Source of the DNA: Agitococcus lubricus
GTDB taxonomy: Bacteria; Pseudomonadota; Gammaproteobacteria; Pseudomonadales; Moraxellaceae
Direction of reading: 5' to 3'
Assembly: GCF_003051055.1 (NCBI RefSeq)
Contig: NZ_QAON01000004.1
Coordinates: 1-64,000, forward strand
Length of the DNA: 64,000 bases
The notes under the pieces: generated by a model
The model's database searches: none
What the model was told of the DNA's origin: nothing
The model's input: the letters and a program-made list of their open reading frames with translations, nothing else
Position numbers and translations under genes: made by a program
Shown: positions 24,868 through 33,179 of the stretch, piece after piece
Numbering within the stretch: the stretch's first letter is position 1
Layout of the letters: every line of letters begins with the position of its first letter

Positions 24868-27213
24868 TCAGTTTAACACATCAATTTGTTTAGATTTTTT
24901 GGCCTTAGTCTTAGCGGTCATAGGCAAAACAGTGACTGCTAAACCATTTAACGCGGCTGTACCGCTAATGCCATCCACATAATGCTCATCAGTAATATCA
25001 TTCATACTGACCCCTGCCTTGCCTTCGGCAATACTGAGTTGTGTCCCTTGTCGGTGGTGGCCAAAACCGTGTGGAATACTGATAACGCCTGTCATCATAT
25101 CATCGACAATTTCCACAGGCAGTGTAATGTCACCCACGCGTGACTTAACACGAATCATGTCGCCCTCATTCACAGCTAAAGCGCTAGCATCCGCCTGATT
25201 CATCATAGCAGTACAGCGATTTTTGCCTTTAATCAGTGGCAGGCTATTATGCAGCCACGAATTATTACTCCGAATATGACGACGACCAATCAATAAAAAT
25301 TGATTTGGCTCACGACGCTGATGTGCATTTAATTGCGTAAATGCGCGACTTAACTCCGCCAAATACAAATGAGGAGCTAATATCACTTTACGGTCTGGGG
25401 TACAGATACGTTCGGCTAATGACGGTTGCAAAGCACCCAAGTCTAGACCGTGTGGATTGGCTTTGAGTTTGGCCAAACTCAAACCTTGCGCTTTGCCATT
25501 TAAGGGCGTTGCCGTCAATAATTGTTTCAGTTGACGGGCTACACCGTGTGTAGGAGGGAACGCATTTAAGGCTTTTATCAACAATTGGCTACTTTGTGCC
25601 GCGACGGGTGTTAATCCCAAAGGCAACTGACCATAAGGGCCTAACTGTAACAGTAAATCGAGTATCCCTTCTGGTTGTAAACGTTCAACAATGCGTTTAA
25701 TACCTTGCCACAACCATTTTTCTTTAGCGTTATTGGCGTTAAAACGGGCGGCCAACTCTAATAATATTTGCCAATCATGGCGTGTATTATCAGGAGGGGT
25801 TAATAAAGGGGGTGAATATTTACTGACATTACGTACCGCTAAAATGTTAAAAACCAAATCATAATGGCCGTGTTCTAAAACACCTGTTGGCGGCAAAATA
25901 ATATGGGCATGACGCGTGGTTTCATTTAAATAAATATCTATAGCTACCATAAAATCCAGACTAGCTAAGGCTTGGTCGACTTGTTGACCATTAGGTGTTG
26001 ATAACACGGGATTACCTGCGTGGGTAATCAGTGCCTTAATTTGGCCTTTGCCTTCTGTCAAAATTTCTTCGGCTAATACCGCAACGGGTAACTCGCCATT
26101 AAACTCGGGCAAACCACGCACCCGTGATTGATAGCGATTAAAACTGCCACGTAAGGCAGGCGACGATGACGTTAAACCCACAAGGTCAACGGCTGGATGA
26201 TTAAATAACGCACCACCCACTTTATCTAAATTGCCTGTCACAACGTTAATGGCATTAATTAACCACGCCGACACACCACCAAACTCTTGAGTACATACCC
26301 CCATACGACCGTAACAGACTGCACGTTCTGCTTTAGCAAAGTCATGTGCTAATTGACGAATGACGGCGGCCTCTATACCCGTCACCGTAGCAACACGTTC
26401 TGGACTAAAAGATTCAACCGCTAACTCTAGCATTTCCAAGCCTAAAGCCTGTTGCTCAATGGCTGCTTTGTTAAGCGTCGTTTCCTTAAACAGGACGTGT
26501 AATAAGGCTGCCAAAAAATAGACATCACTGGCTGGTTTAATAAAAATATGTTCGCCTACTTGTTGTGCGGTTTCGGTACGTCGCGGGTCAAGCACAACAA
26601 CACGCCCTCCTCGTTGCTGAATCCCTTTAATCCGTCCCATGATATCGCCGCCAGTCATCAAGCTGCCATTAGAAGCCGCAGGATTCGCCCCCAGCATTAA
26701 CATAAAATCGGTATTGTCTACATCGGGGATAGGCAGTAATAACTGATGGCCAAACATTTGTAAGGCCGCCAGCATATGAGGTAATTGGTCGACACTGGTG
26801 GCGCTGAATTTATTTTTGCTATGTAATGCGGCCATTAACGGCGGAACAAATAAAGTTGCCCCTAAATTATGTACGGTCGGATTGCCCACATAAAAGCCAA
26901 CGGCATGACGGCCATATTTTGCCTGCACTGCTTTAATGCCTTGCTCTACCTCGTCAAATGCTTGTTGCCAACTAATTTCCTGCCAACCATCGGTTGTCCG
27001 CTTCATCGGATAACGCAAGCGGTCAGGGTCTTCCTGTAGGGTTTTAAGTGCAATCGCTTTCGCACAAATATGCCCCCGACTAAACGGGTCATTTTGGTCG
27101 CCTTTGACGCTGGTGATACGCACGCCCTCACCTTCCAAACCTTCTTCGGTATGAATCACCACGCCACACATGGCCTCACATAAATTACAGGTACGATAAT
27201 GTGCTTGGCTCAT
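24868..27213 (-). CDS. molybdopterin-dependent oxidoreductase (BisC/FdhF-like)
   Basis: 781 residues. The N-terminal 4Fe-4S motif is C9, C12, C16 and C50 (CNLCEAMC ... GHICAKA). A molybdopterin oxidoreductase domain (about 55-480) contains DTDFMLMLGANPAASNGSLM and VVVLDPRRTETA, and a C-terminal dinucleotide-binding domain (about 630-760) contains LIGRRHIRSNNSWLHN and HGFGHHRQG. At the usual metal-ligand site the sequence reads FSATSVDQLPHM, with no Cys or Sec, so Ser or Asp would have to ligate. No Tat signal and no partner subunits are seen; it is a stand-alone cytoplasmic enzyme of unknown substrate. GAGGAG before the ATG is a strong ribosome binding site. Confidence 0.9.
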   Translation of the reverse strand: MSQAHYRTCNLCEAMCGVVIHTEEGLEGEGVRITSVKGDQNDPFSRGHICAKAIALKTLQEDPDRLRYPMKRTTDGWQEISWQQAFDEVEQGIKAVQAKYGRHAVGFYVGNPTVHNLGATLFVPPLMAALHSKNKFSATSVDQLPHMLAALQMFGHQLLLPIPDVDNTDFMLMLGANPAASNGSLMTGGDIMGRIKGIQQRGGRVVVLDPRRTETAQQVGEHIFIKPASDVYFLAALLHVLFKETTLNKAAIEQQALGLEMLELAVESFSPERVATVTGIEAAVIRQLAHDFAKAERAVCYGRMGVCTQEFGGVSAWLINAINVVTGNLDKVGGALFNHPAVDLVGLTSSSPALRGSFNRYQSRVRGLPEFNGELPVAVLAEEILTEGKGQIKALITHAGNPVLSTPNGQQVDQALASLDFMVAIDIYLNETTRHAHIILPPTGVLEHGHYDLVFNILAVRNVSKYSPPLLTPPDNTRHDWQILLELAARFNANNAKEKWLWQGIKRIVERLQPEGILDLLLQLGPYGQLPLGLTPVAAQSSQLLIKALNAFPPTHGVARQLKQLLTATPLNGKAQGLSLAKLKANPHGLDLGALQPSLAERICTPDRKVILAPHLYLAELSRAFTQLNAHQRREPNQFLLIGRRHIRSNNSWLHNSLPLIKGKNRCTAMMNQADASALAVNEGDMIRVKSRVGDITLPVEIVDDMMTGVISIPHGFGHHRQGTQLSIAEGKAGVSMNDITDEHYVDGISGTAALNGLAVTVLPMTAKTKAKKSKQIDVLN

Positions 27214-27554
27214 TTTGTGCTCCTCTTTTATGGTTAAGCGCTAAGGACAAACGATAATGACCTTGTGTTATCGGTATACAGACGCTTAGATTATTAATGG
27301 TATATGATATTTTGAGTCAGTGGCTCGACCTTACTCTTTTTTAGGGCATCTGCAAAGAGAGAATCCTTCGTCAACAGCCCCTATCATTCAACGGATTTAT
27401 TTTGCTATTTTGTGACGGCAATCTATAGTTTTTATACAGACCCGTCTTTAGTGAATAGACAACAACAGCTAACCTGCATCGCCGCTCGTTCATCATAACG
27501 TGATGGCATTATCTTTGATAAAAAACTTAAAAAATCGTGTTAGTGGATGACGTA
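27214..27554. other. intergenic, 341 bp, divergent promoter region
   Basis: Between the molybdoenzyme gene and the unknown gene at 27555. It contains CGTCAACAGCCCCTA (27370-27384), which resembles the right end of the family 1 MITEs including the TA, but a matching left end is not convincing (GGGCATCTGCAAAG about 30 bases earlier is only loosely similar). No gene is supported. Confidence 0.4.
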
Positions 27555-28529
27555 ATGACAGCAAAAAATCACACCCATCATGAAATTGTAGAGACTTTTG
27601 ACCGCTTAGAAATGCCTTTATCAGACACCCTGATAGAAATGTTGAATGAAGATTATACCCATCGCACTGAACGCCGTGGCTGCGGTTACACCCAAGCTAC
27701 CCGCGCTCTAGCAACCAATATCAACTTAGCACGCACCGATGAATTGGATGACTTAAAATTATTTAATCGCGCCAATCAAGGTTTGCGTTCCTTATTATTA
27801 CACCCACAGGCACAGTCATTAGGCTTAAAACAATGGCGTAATTTAGATTTACGCAAGGACTTAGCAACCCACTTACAACAAAACTCAGCGGCTGAGGACA
27901 GCTTTTGGTGCACCCTTGCGCAAGAAGTTGCTTTTCAACACCGTTTACGAAACAGCGAATACGAAGTAAGCCTTGAAGAAAGTCGAGTTTGGATACGACT
28001 GTTATCCGATATCATTTTGCCCCGCGATGCCAATGCTGAAGGTCTATTTGCCCTCAATGCCCTCACAGAAAAACCCAAAGTGGGGTCTTGTACGATGGCA
28101 GAAAAATTCTTTCTCGAAATGTTATATGGCACTATCCCGCGTAAAGGCTTTGTGAATATTATTGTCGATGACCAACAACGGCCGTTAATGATTGAAAAAG
28201 TCAATATTGGTGATAGTCACTCCTGTATCAGTGTTGCACCTGTCATGATGAACGGTGTGCGCATTCCCGCAGCGAGTTTATTTGCGGTAGAATACCCAGA
28301 AGACCTAACCGATACCTTAACCACTTGCAAACACTTGCGTGGTCGAGTAATTCCTGCCTCTGCATGTATCGGTTTTCGTTTTTTACGTTTAACCACCCTG
28401 TCTATCTCAGTCGCTCATCGTGCGCGTGCGTTTAGCTCACACTTTGAATGGCAAACGGCAAATGGTCTATTTAGTCATCACACCACAGACATTCGTCAAT
28501 TATTGGCATTAGCCTCCAAACAATTGTAG
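27555..28529 (+). CDS. conserved hypothetical protein, paired with an HDAC-family gene
   Basis: 324 residues from the ATG of MTAKNH; an in-frame GTG six codons upstream is an alternative. It is soluble, with no signal peptide or membrane helix. The N-terminal part is helical and charged; the C-terminal part (about 185-290) is richer in beta-type segments (GFVNIIVDDQQRPLMIEKV, SCISVAPVMMNGVRIPAASLFAVEYP). I recognise no family or catalytic motif. It ends ten bases before the HDAC-like gene, so the two form an operon. Confidence 0.75.
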   Translation: MTAKNHTHHEIVETFDRLEMPLSDTLIEMLNEDYTHRTERRGCGYTQATRALATNINLARTDELDDLKLFNRANQGLRSLLLHPQAQSLGLKQWRNLDLRKDLATHLQQNSAAEDSFWCTLAQEVAFQHRLRNSEYEVSLEESRVWIRLLSDIILPRDANAEGLFALNALTEKPKVGSCTMAEKFFLEMLYGTIPRKGFVNIIVDDQQRPLMIEKVNIGDSHSCISVAPVMMNGVRIPAASLFAVEYPEDLTDTLTTCKHLRGRVIPASACIGFRFLRLTTLSISVAHRARAFSSHFEWQTANGLFSHHTTDIRQLLALASKQL

Positions 28530-28539
28530 AGATGTTTTC

Positions 28540-29406
28540 ATGCTTAAGGCTTGCTACTCTGAACGATATTTTGCGCCCACACTATCGCGCAGCATGGAAA
28601 AGCTAACTGCGATTGCCAATCAGCTAACAGTACGCCAATTAGCGGAGCTTGTTGAGCCTACGGGCATTCATCCCGATTTATTAAGACAACTGCATCAGCC
28701 CGCGCTAGTAGATGCTTTTTTGGTTGGTGAAAAACCGCTTGCGACGCTACAAGGTTTTCAGTGGAGTGAGCAATTACGGGATGCTGTTTTAGCGATTCAT
28801 GGTGGCCAACTGTTGGCAGCCAACTTGGCTTTTGAATATGGAATTGCGGCCAATATTGCTCAAGGTTTTCACCATGCAGGTTATGACTATGGCAGTGGTT
28901 ATTGTACATTTAATGGCCTTGCCCTTATTGCTCAGCAATATGCTCATAAACGTGTTTTTGTTCTTGACTGTGACCAGCACGGTGGCAACGGTACGGCAGA
29001 TTTTTGTGAGCGCCTCACTAATTTATTTAACTTTACCATTTATGGCCTGCGCTTTGGGCATGTCGATGGGACACGCAGCTTAGGCCGCTTGGTACATCGC
29101 GACCACGGCAGTTTTGCGCAGTATTGTCAGGTTTTAGAAGAAGGGTTTAGTCATGTTTTAGATTGGCAAACAGACCTATTGATTTATCAGGCGGGCGTAG
29201 ACTGCCATCAAGCTGACCCTTTTGGCTCTGCTTGGTTTGATACTACGTCACTGTATGAACGAGATAAAATGGTATTTGAGTTTGCCAAACGACACAATAT
29301 TCCTATTTTGTTTGTTTTAGCTGGCGGCTACCAAGCCTTTCATCAATTGGTTGAACTACATATCAATACCTTTATTGCCGCAAATCAGGTATATTTTTCT
29401 GCCTGA
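28540..29406 (+). CDS. histone deacetylase-family (AcuC-like) deacylase
   Basis: 288 residues of the arginase/deacetylase fold. Key residues are in place: tandem His H111-H112 in GFHHAGYDYG, the zinc ligands in VLDCDQHGGNGT (D143-x-D145-x-H147), a second acidic group in AGVDCHQADPFG (about 221-232) and the C-terminal AGGYQ. Bacterial members deacetylate proteins, polyamines or other small amides. Second gene of a pair with the unknown 27555 gene (10 bp apart). Polyamine deacetylation is a reasonable guess given speC in the window, but they are not adjacent. Confidence 0.9.
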   Translation: MLKACYSERYFAPTLSRSMEKLTAIANQLTVRQLAELVEPTGIHPDLLRQLHQPALVDAFLVGEKPLATLQGFQWSEQLRDAVLAIHGGQLLAANLAFEYGIAANIAQGFHHAGYDYGSGYCTFNGLALIAQQYAHKRVFVLDCDQHGGNGTADFCERLTNLFNFTIYGLRFGHVDGTRSLGRLVHRDHGSFAQYCQVLEEGFSHVLDWQTDLLIYQAGVDCHQADPFGSAWFDTTSLYERDKMVFEFAKRHNIPILFVLAGGYQAFHQLVELHINTFIAANQVYFSA

Positions 29407-29588
29407 TTTGCCCTGCGACATCGCACTTGAATTCTCTCCATGTAACCCTATACCATGATTGGGCTAAAACCGTGATAGTCTATCGCTAAGTCTGTCCGTC
29501 CTAGAATAGCGTCTTCTACCTTTATAGATACACGAAGCCTACCCTCAAACAACCATAATAATGCGTTCTATTATAAAAGGAGTCTGCT

Positions 29589-30326
29589 ATGAATCGTTGG
29601 CAAGCGAGTCTTATACATCTGATTATTAGCTTTTTAATCCTTAGCACGATTGCTATTTATGTGATTTATTTTTGGTATCCTATCCCGCTACTACCCATGG
29701 CTAACGCCGATAAACTTTTGATGTTAGTAGCGGGTATCGATTTGATTTTAGGCCCTTTATTGACACTCATTGTTTTCAAGCAGGGTAAGCCTAGCCTCAA
29801 AATGGATTTGACGGTGATTGCTATCGTACAGGCCTCTTTTTTAGGGTTTGGATTACATACTTTATATGAGTCTCGCCCCGTATATTTGGTGGCTTCTGGC
29901 AAAATGTTTCATATGGTATTTGCCAATGAAATATTAGCCGAAGACTTAGCAAAAGCCGTTCCCGAATATCAAAACCTCAGCTTCACCCATCCTCGCCTCG
30001 TGGGTGCAGTTTTACCATCAGACAAACAAGAACGCTCCCAGTTAATGATGTCGGCACTGTTTGCAGGACATGATGTGCAGCAATCGCCTCAATATTATGT
30101 GAGCTATGACAAAGTCGTGCCTGATATCCTAAAAAACAGCATGATGATTAACAGTGCCCCGTTGTCTGCGCCTAAACTGGCTGCTCTGAAACAAGCCGTA
30201 CAAGATTATGGTTATGTGCCAGAACAAGTTCGAATCATGAATTTAGGCAGTGCGCGCGGTTTTGCAACGATTTTACTCGATGCCAAAACGGCAAAAGTGA
30301 TTGGTTATGCGAATGTAGATTTATAA
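29589..30326 (+). CDS. TfpX/TfpZ-like type IV pilin accessory protein
   Basis: 245 residues. Three membrane helices (about 8-28, 40-62 and 74-95, including IDLILGPLLTLIVFKQGKPSLKMDL) are followed by a periplasmic domain (about 98-245) with YESRPVYLVASGKMF. This is the pattern of TfpX/TfpZ proteins that assist assembly or modification of specific type IV pilins. They are usually encoded next to a pilin gene, but none is found here, so it is an orphan copy. AAGGAG seven bases before the ATG is a strong ribosome binding site. Confidence 0.75.
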   Translation: MNRWQASLIHLIISFLILSTIAIYVIYFWYPIPLLPMANADKLLMLVAGIDLILGPLLTLIVFKQGKPSLKMDLTVIAIVQASFLGFGLHTLYESRPVYLVASGKMFHMVFANEILAEDLAKAVPEYQNLSFTHPRLVGAVLPSDKQERSQLMMSALFAGHDVQQSPQYYVSYDKVVPDILKNSMMINSAPLSAPKLAALKQAVQDYGYVPEQVRIMNLGSARGFATILLDAKTAKVIGYANVDL

Positions 30327-30344
30327 GCCATCTGAGCAAACATC

Positions 30345-30374
30345 ACACCCTTTCCCCTGTAGGGGTAAGGGTGT
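30345..30374. terminator. hairpin between convergent tfpZ-like gene and serB
   Basis: Arms ACACCCTTTCCCCT (30345-30358) and AGGGGTAAGGGTGT (30361-30374) pair over 14 positions with one mismatch. There is no long T tract on either side. It sits between the two convergent stop codons and probably acts in both directions. Confidence 0.65.
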
Positions 30375-30382
30375 ACATCACC

Positions 30383-31606
30383 TTATATTCTTAAATCTAA
30401 ATCTCTGTCTCTAACGCCTAGTAAATACAAAATCCCATCTAAGCCGAGCGTGGAAATAGCTTGGCGGGCATTTTGTCGCACTAGGGGCTTCGCCCGAAAC
30501 GCAATCCCTAAACCTGCAATCGACAACATCGGTAAATCGTTTGCGCCATCGCCGACTGCAATCACTTGTTCTAAATGTACGCCTTCTTTCAGGGCAATCT
30601 CACGTAACAGTTCAGCTTTACGTTGGCCATCAACCACCTGTCCTACCACGCGCCCCGTCACTTGCCCATCGACAATTTCTAAATCGTTGGCAAACACATA
30701 GTCTATGCCTAATTTATGCTGTAAATATTGGCCAAAATAGGTAAATCCACCCGACAAAATGGCTGTTTTATAGCCTAATGCTTTGAGCGTTTTGACTAAG
30801 TTTTCTGCGCCTTCAGACAACTTTAAGCGCGCCGCAATATCGGCCAACACACTGGCATTTAAGCCCTTCAGCAGCGCAACACGGGCTTCAAAACTTTGCT
30901 TAAAGTCCAGTTCACCCTGCATCGCCCGCTCAGTAATTGCCGCTACTTGCTCACCTACTCCTGCGGCTTTGGCTAACTCGTCAATGACTTCGTGCTCAAT
31001 GAGAGTAGAATCCATATCAAAACAGACCACGCGACGATTACGACGATAAGCATCATCGCGTTGGAAGGCGATATCCATGTTTAACTCATTGGCAAGACGT
31101 AAAAACTCAGCACGCATACTATTGATATTATTTGGTTCACCGCGTACCGAAAACTCGACACAGGCTTTACCTAAACCTGCATTTTCATCTTCTAAAGGTA
31201 CACGACCAGAGAGTCGATTTAAGCCATCGATATTTAAGCCATTATCGGCCACAATTTGCGTCACAGCAGCTAACTGTTCGGCGGTAATTTTACGCGCTAA
31301 CAGGGTGACAATATAACGGGCTTTACCCTGACCACTCACCCAATGATGGTAACTGTCTAAACTAATCGGCGTAAAACGAACCAATAAACCAATATCATGC
31401 GCTCTAAACAACACATCCTTCATCAGTAGGGCAGAATCTTGTGCGGTTGGCGACTCAACCACCACACCTAAGGATAGCTGGTCATGAATCACCGCTTGAC
31501 CGACATCTAAAATATTGACCGCATGTTGCGCCAATACTTCCATCAGACTCGCACTTAAACGGGGTCTATCTGGCCCAGAAAACGACATTAAAATGATTTC
31601 GCGCAT
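30383..31606 (-). CDS. serB: phosphoserine phosphatase with N-terminal ACT domains
   Basis: Last step of serine synthesis. 407 residues from MREIILMSFSGPDRPRL; an 18-codon longer reading lacks support. The first 190 residues form two ACT-like regulatory domains (SFSGPDRPRLSASLMEV and the YIVTLLARKITAEQL repeat). The HAD phosphatase follows, with the nucleophile motif CFDMDSTLIEHE (about 208-219), SGGFTYF and GDGANDLPML. The double-ACT form is that of Pseudomonas relatives. It is divergent from ahpA, as in many gammaproteobacteria. Confidence 0.96.
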   Translation of the reverse strand: MREIILMSFSGPDRPRLSASLMEVLAQHAVNILDVGQAVIHDQLSLGVVVESPTAQDSALLMKDVLFRAHDIGLLVRFTPISLDSYHHWVSGQGKARYIVTLLARKITAEQLAAVTQIVADNGLNIDGLNRLSGRVPLEDENAGLGKACVEFSVRGEPNNINSMRAEFLRLANELNMDIAFQRDDAYRRNRRVVCFDMDSTLIEHEVIDELAKAAGVGEQVAAITERAMQGELDFKQSFEARVALLKGLNASVLADIAARLKLSEGAENLVKTLKALGYKTAILSGGFTYFGQYLQHKLGIDYVFANDLEIVDGQVTGRVVGQVVDGQRKAELLREIALKEGVHLEQVIAVGDGANDLPMLSIAGLGIAFRAKPLVRQNARQAISTLGLDGILYLLGVRDRDLDLRI

Positions 31607-31928
31607 AAACTCTACACAATGAGTGAGAAATAGTTGGCATGATAGGTGATTGCCTGACAATCAGCTATGCCCCATTTGAGAATCGAGCGATTATAATGCC
31701 TTGCTGCCTTTTCGTGCTGTCTTAATGCACACTTAATTAGCAGAAGAGCCAACCTTCGCTTTGTTTTGGCTATTTTTTATGCGAACACTTAACATATCAC
31801 GCACAAATGCTGGGCACACATCTACCCCTAGTCCCATTTGCTGATTATATTGCAAGATGAATCGCCAAGATGGTGAAACACGTCGGTATAATAGCCCCCA
31901 TGCATTAACCCAGTAAGAGGATACGAAA
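31607..31928. other. divergent serB/ahpA promoter region, 322 bp
   Basis: TATAAT at about 31888-31893 (plus strand), roughly 35 bases before the ahpA start, is the best -10 candidate. An open frame on the minus strand (31733-31966) looks partly protein-like but overlaps the ahpA start and has no family. Nothing else is supported. Confidence 0.5.
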
Positions 31929-33116
31929 TTGAACCAAGTTCGTGGTGTTATTATTTTATTTGTCATCAGTTATCTGATACATGCCATGCTCTTGGTGAAT
32001 AGTGCCGAAACGGAGCTCTATAACAATCAAAAATCGCTGGGTGAATTAGTCACGAAACAATTAGCCACTAATGCTGCGCCCCTACTGCTAAGTCAAGACA
32101 GTGTGGGGTTGGGTTTATTGGCTGACCGCTTTGGTGAAAGTGATATCGTACTCAATGTGCGTATTATTCAACATAATCAAGTCGTGGCAACAGGTGGCAG
32201 CGCCCAAAGTCAGCATGGGAATCTTTATCAACAACCCATCGAATTAGATAAGCAAGTGTTAGGTGAGGTCGTTGTTGAGCTGGCAAAACCTGCACGGGGT
32301 GATATTATTCAGCATAGTCTACTGAATTTGCTACTTTCCTTTGTGATTCACGTATTTATGACACTTTGGATTGGTTGGCCACACCTATTTAAGCGTATCC
32401 GTATCCCTATCTTAGCATCGCTGCCTGATGATAACGCAGAAGCACCTGCACCTGTATTACCTGCCGCTATGCCCACGCCAGAGCCTGAACCCGTTAAGCC
32501 TGCGGCGAGCGTCTTTGTTTACTTCAGTTTTGATGACCGCAAAAATCTGATGCAAAAGGTGAATGCGAATACCGCCGACCAATTTTTACTGATTGTCGAT
32601 AAATTACTCAAGCGTGCCAGTCGTTTATACACAGGAAAGACAATCGATAACTTAACTGCTGACGGTGTATGCTTACGTTTTGATGGTGACCATATTGAAG
32701 ACTGTATGAATCGTGCTGTACTCAGTAGCCGCTTATTATTAAAACTGGCGGACAGTGCGTATCACAAACGCCGTCAAGCCAAACAATTCGCCCTACGTCT
32801 CAAAGCCGCAAGCGTAGAATTACAGGCCGAACAAAGTGATGACACGGCGCTACAACTCGCTAAACGCTTAGTCAGTCTAACAACAGTTAATCAACTCTTA
32901 GTATCTGCAAACGATAACTTAGTCAGCACCTTACAAAATAAACATCAACTCAAAGCCTATGAGGCCAGCGAAGACGACAACAAAAACAAAGATATTAAAG
33001 CGCATTTTGTTGAAAGTTTAGCGCCTGAAATAGAAGAAGAACTCAACAACTTAGAAAAACGCATTCTTGAACGCAAGAAGCCAGACAGCAACTCACCGTC
33101 CACACCAACCACCTAA
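31929..33116 (+). CDS. ahpA: AhpA/YtjB (SMP) family membrane protein
   Basis: 395 residues. One N-terminal helix (about 4-24), a periplasmic stretch to about 135 (QKSLGELVTKQLATNAAPLLL) and a second helix (about 137-157) lead to a cytoplasmic part. That part has a Pro/Glu-rich linker and a domain (about 195-335) reminiscent of adenylate/guanylate-cyclase-like folds without the catalytic residues, ending in a charged coiled coil. Divergent linkage to serB is the known position of this family. Start codon TTG, preceded by AGAGGA at good spacing; no nearer ATG fits. Confidence 0.8.
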   Translation: MNQVRGVIILFVISYLIHAMLLVNSAETELYNNQKSLGELVTKQLATNAAPLLLSQDSVGLGLLADRFGESDIVLNVRIIQHNQVVATGGSAQSQHGNLYQQPIELDKQVLGEVVVELAKPARGDIIQHSLLNLLLSFVIHVFMTLWIGWPHLFKRIRIPILASLPDDNAEAPAPVLPAAMPTPEPEPVKPAASVFVYFSFDDRKNLMQKVNANTADQFLLIVDKLLKRASRLYTGKTIDNLTADGVCLRFDGDHIEDCMNRAVLSSRLLLKLADSAYHKRRQAKQFALRLKAASVELQAEQSDDTALQLAKRLVSLTTVNQLLVSANDNLVSTLQNKHQLKAYEASEDDNKNKDIKAHFVESLAPEIEEELNNLEKRILERKKPDSNSPSTPTT

Positions 33117-33123
33117 ACCCGCG

Positions 33124-33158
33124 CCCAAGCTATCCATACTGATAGCTTGGGTATTTTT
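33124..33158. terminator. intrinsic terminator of ahpA
   Basis: Arms CCCAAGCTATC (33124-33134) and GATAGCTTGGG (33141-33151) around a six-base loop, followed by TATTTTT on the plus strand. It lies between the convergent ahpA and parC genes. Confidence 0.9.
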
Positions 33159-33179
33159 AGCGGTTTGTCATCTTAGCTC

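Noticed and set aside
31733-31966. 77-codon minus-strand frame between serB and ahpA
   Set aside because: Partly protein-like, but it overlaps the ahpA start and promoter, has no family and no ribosome binding site.
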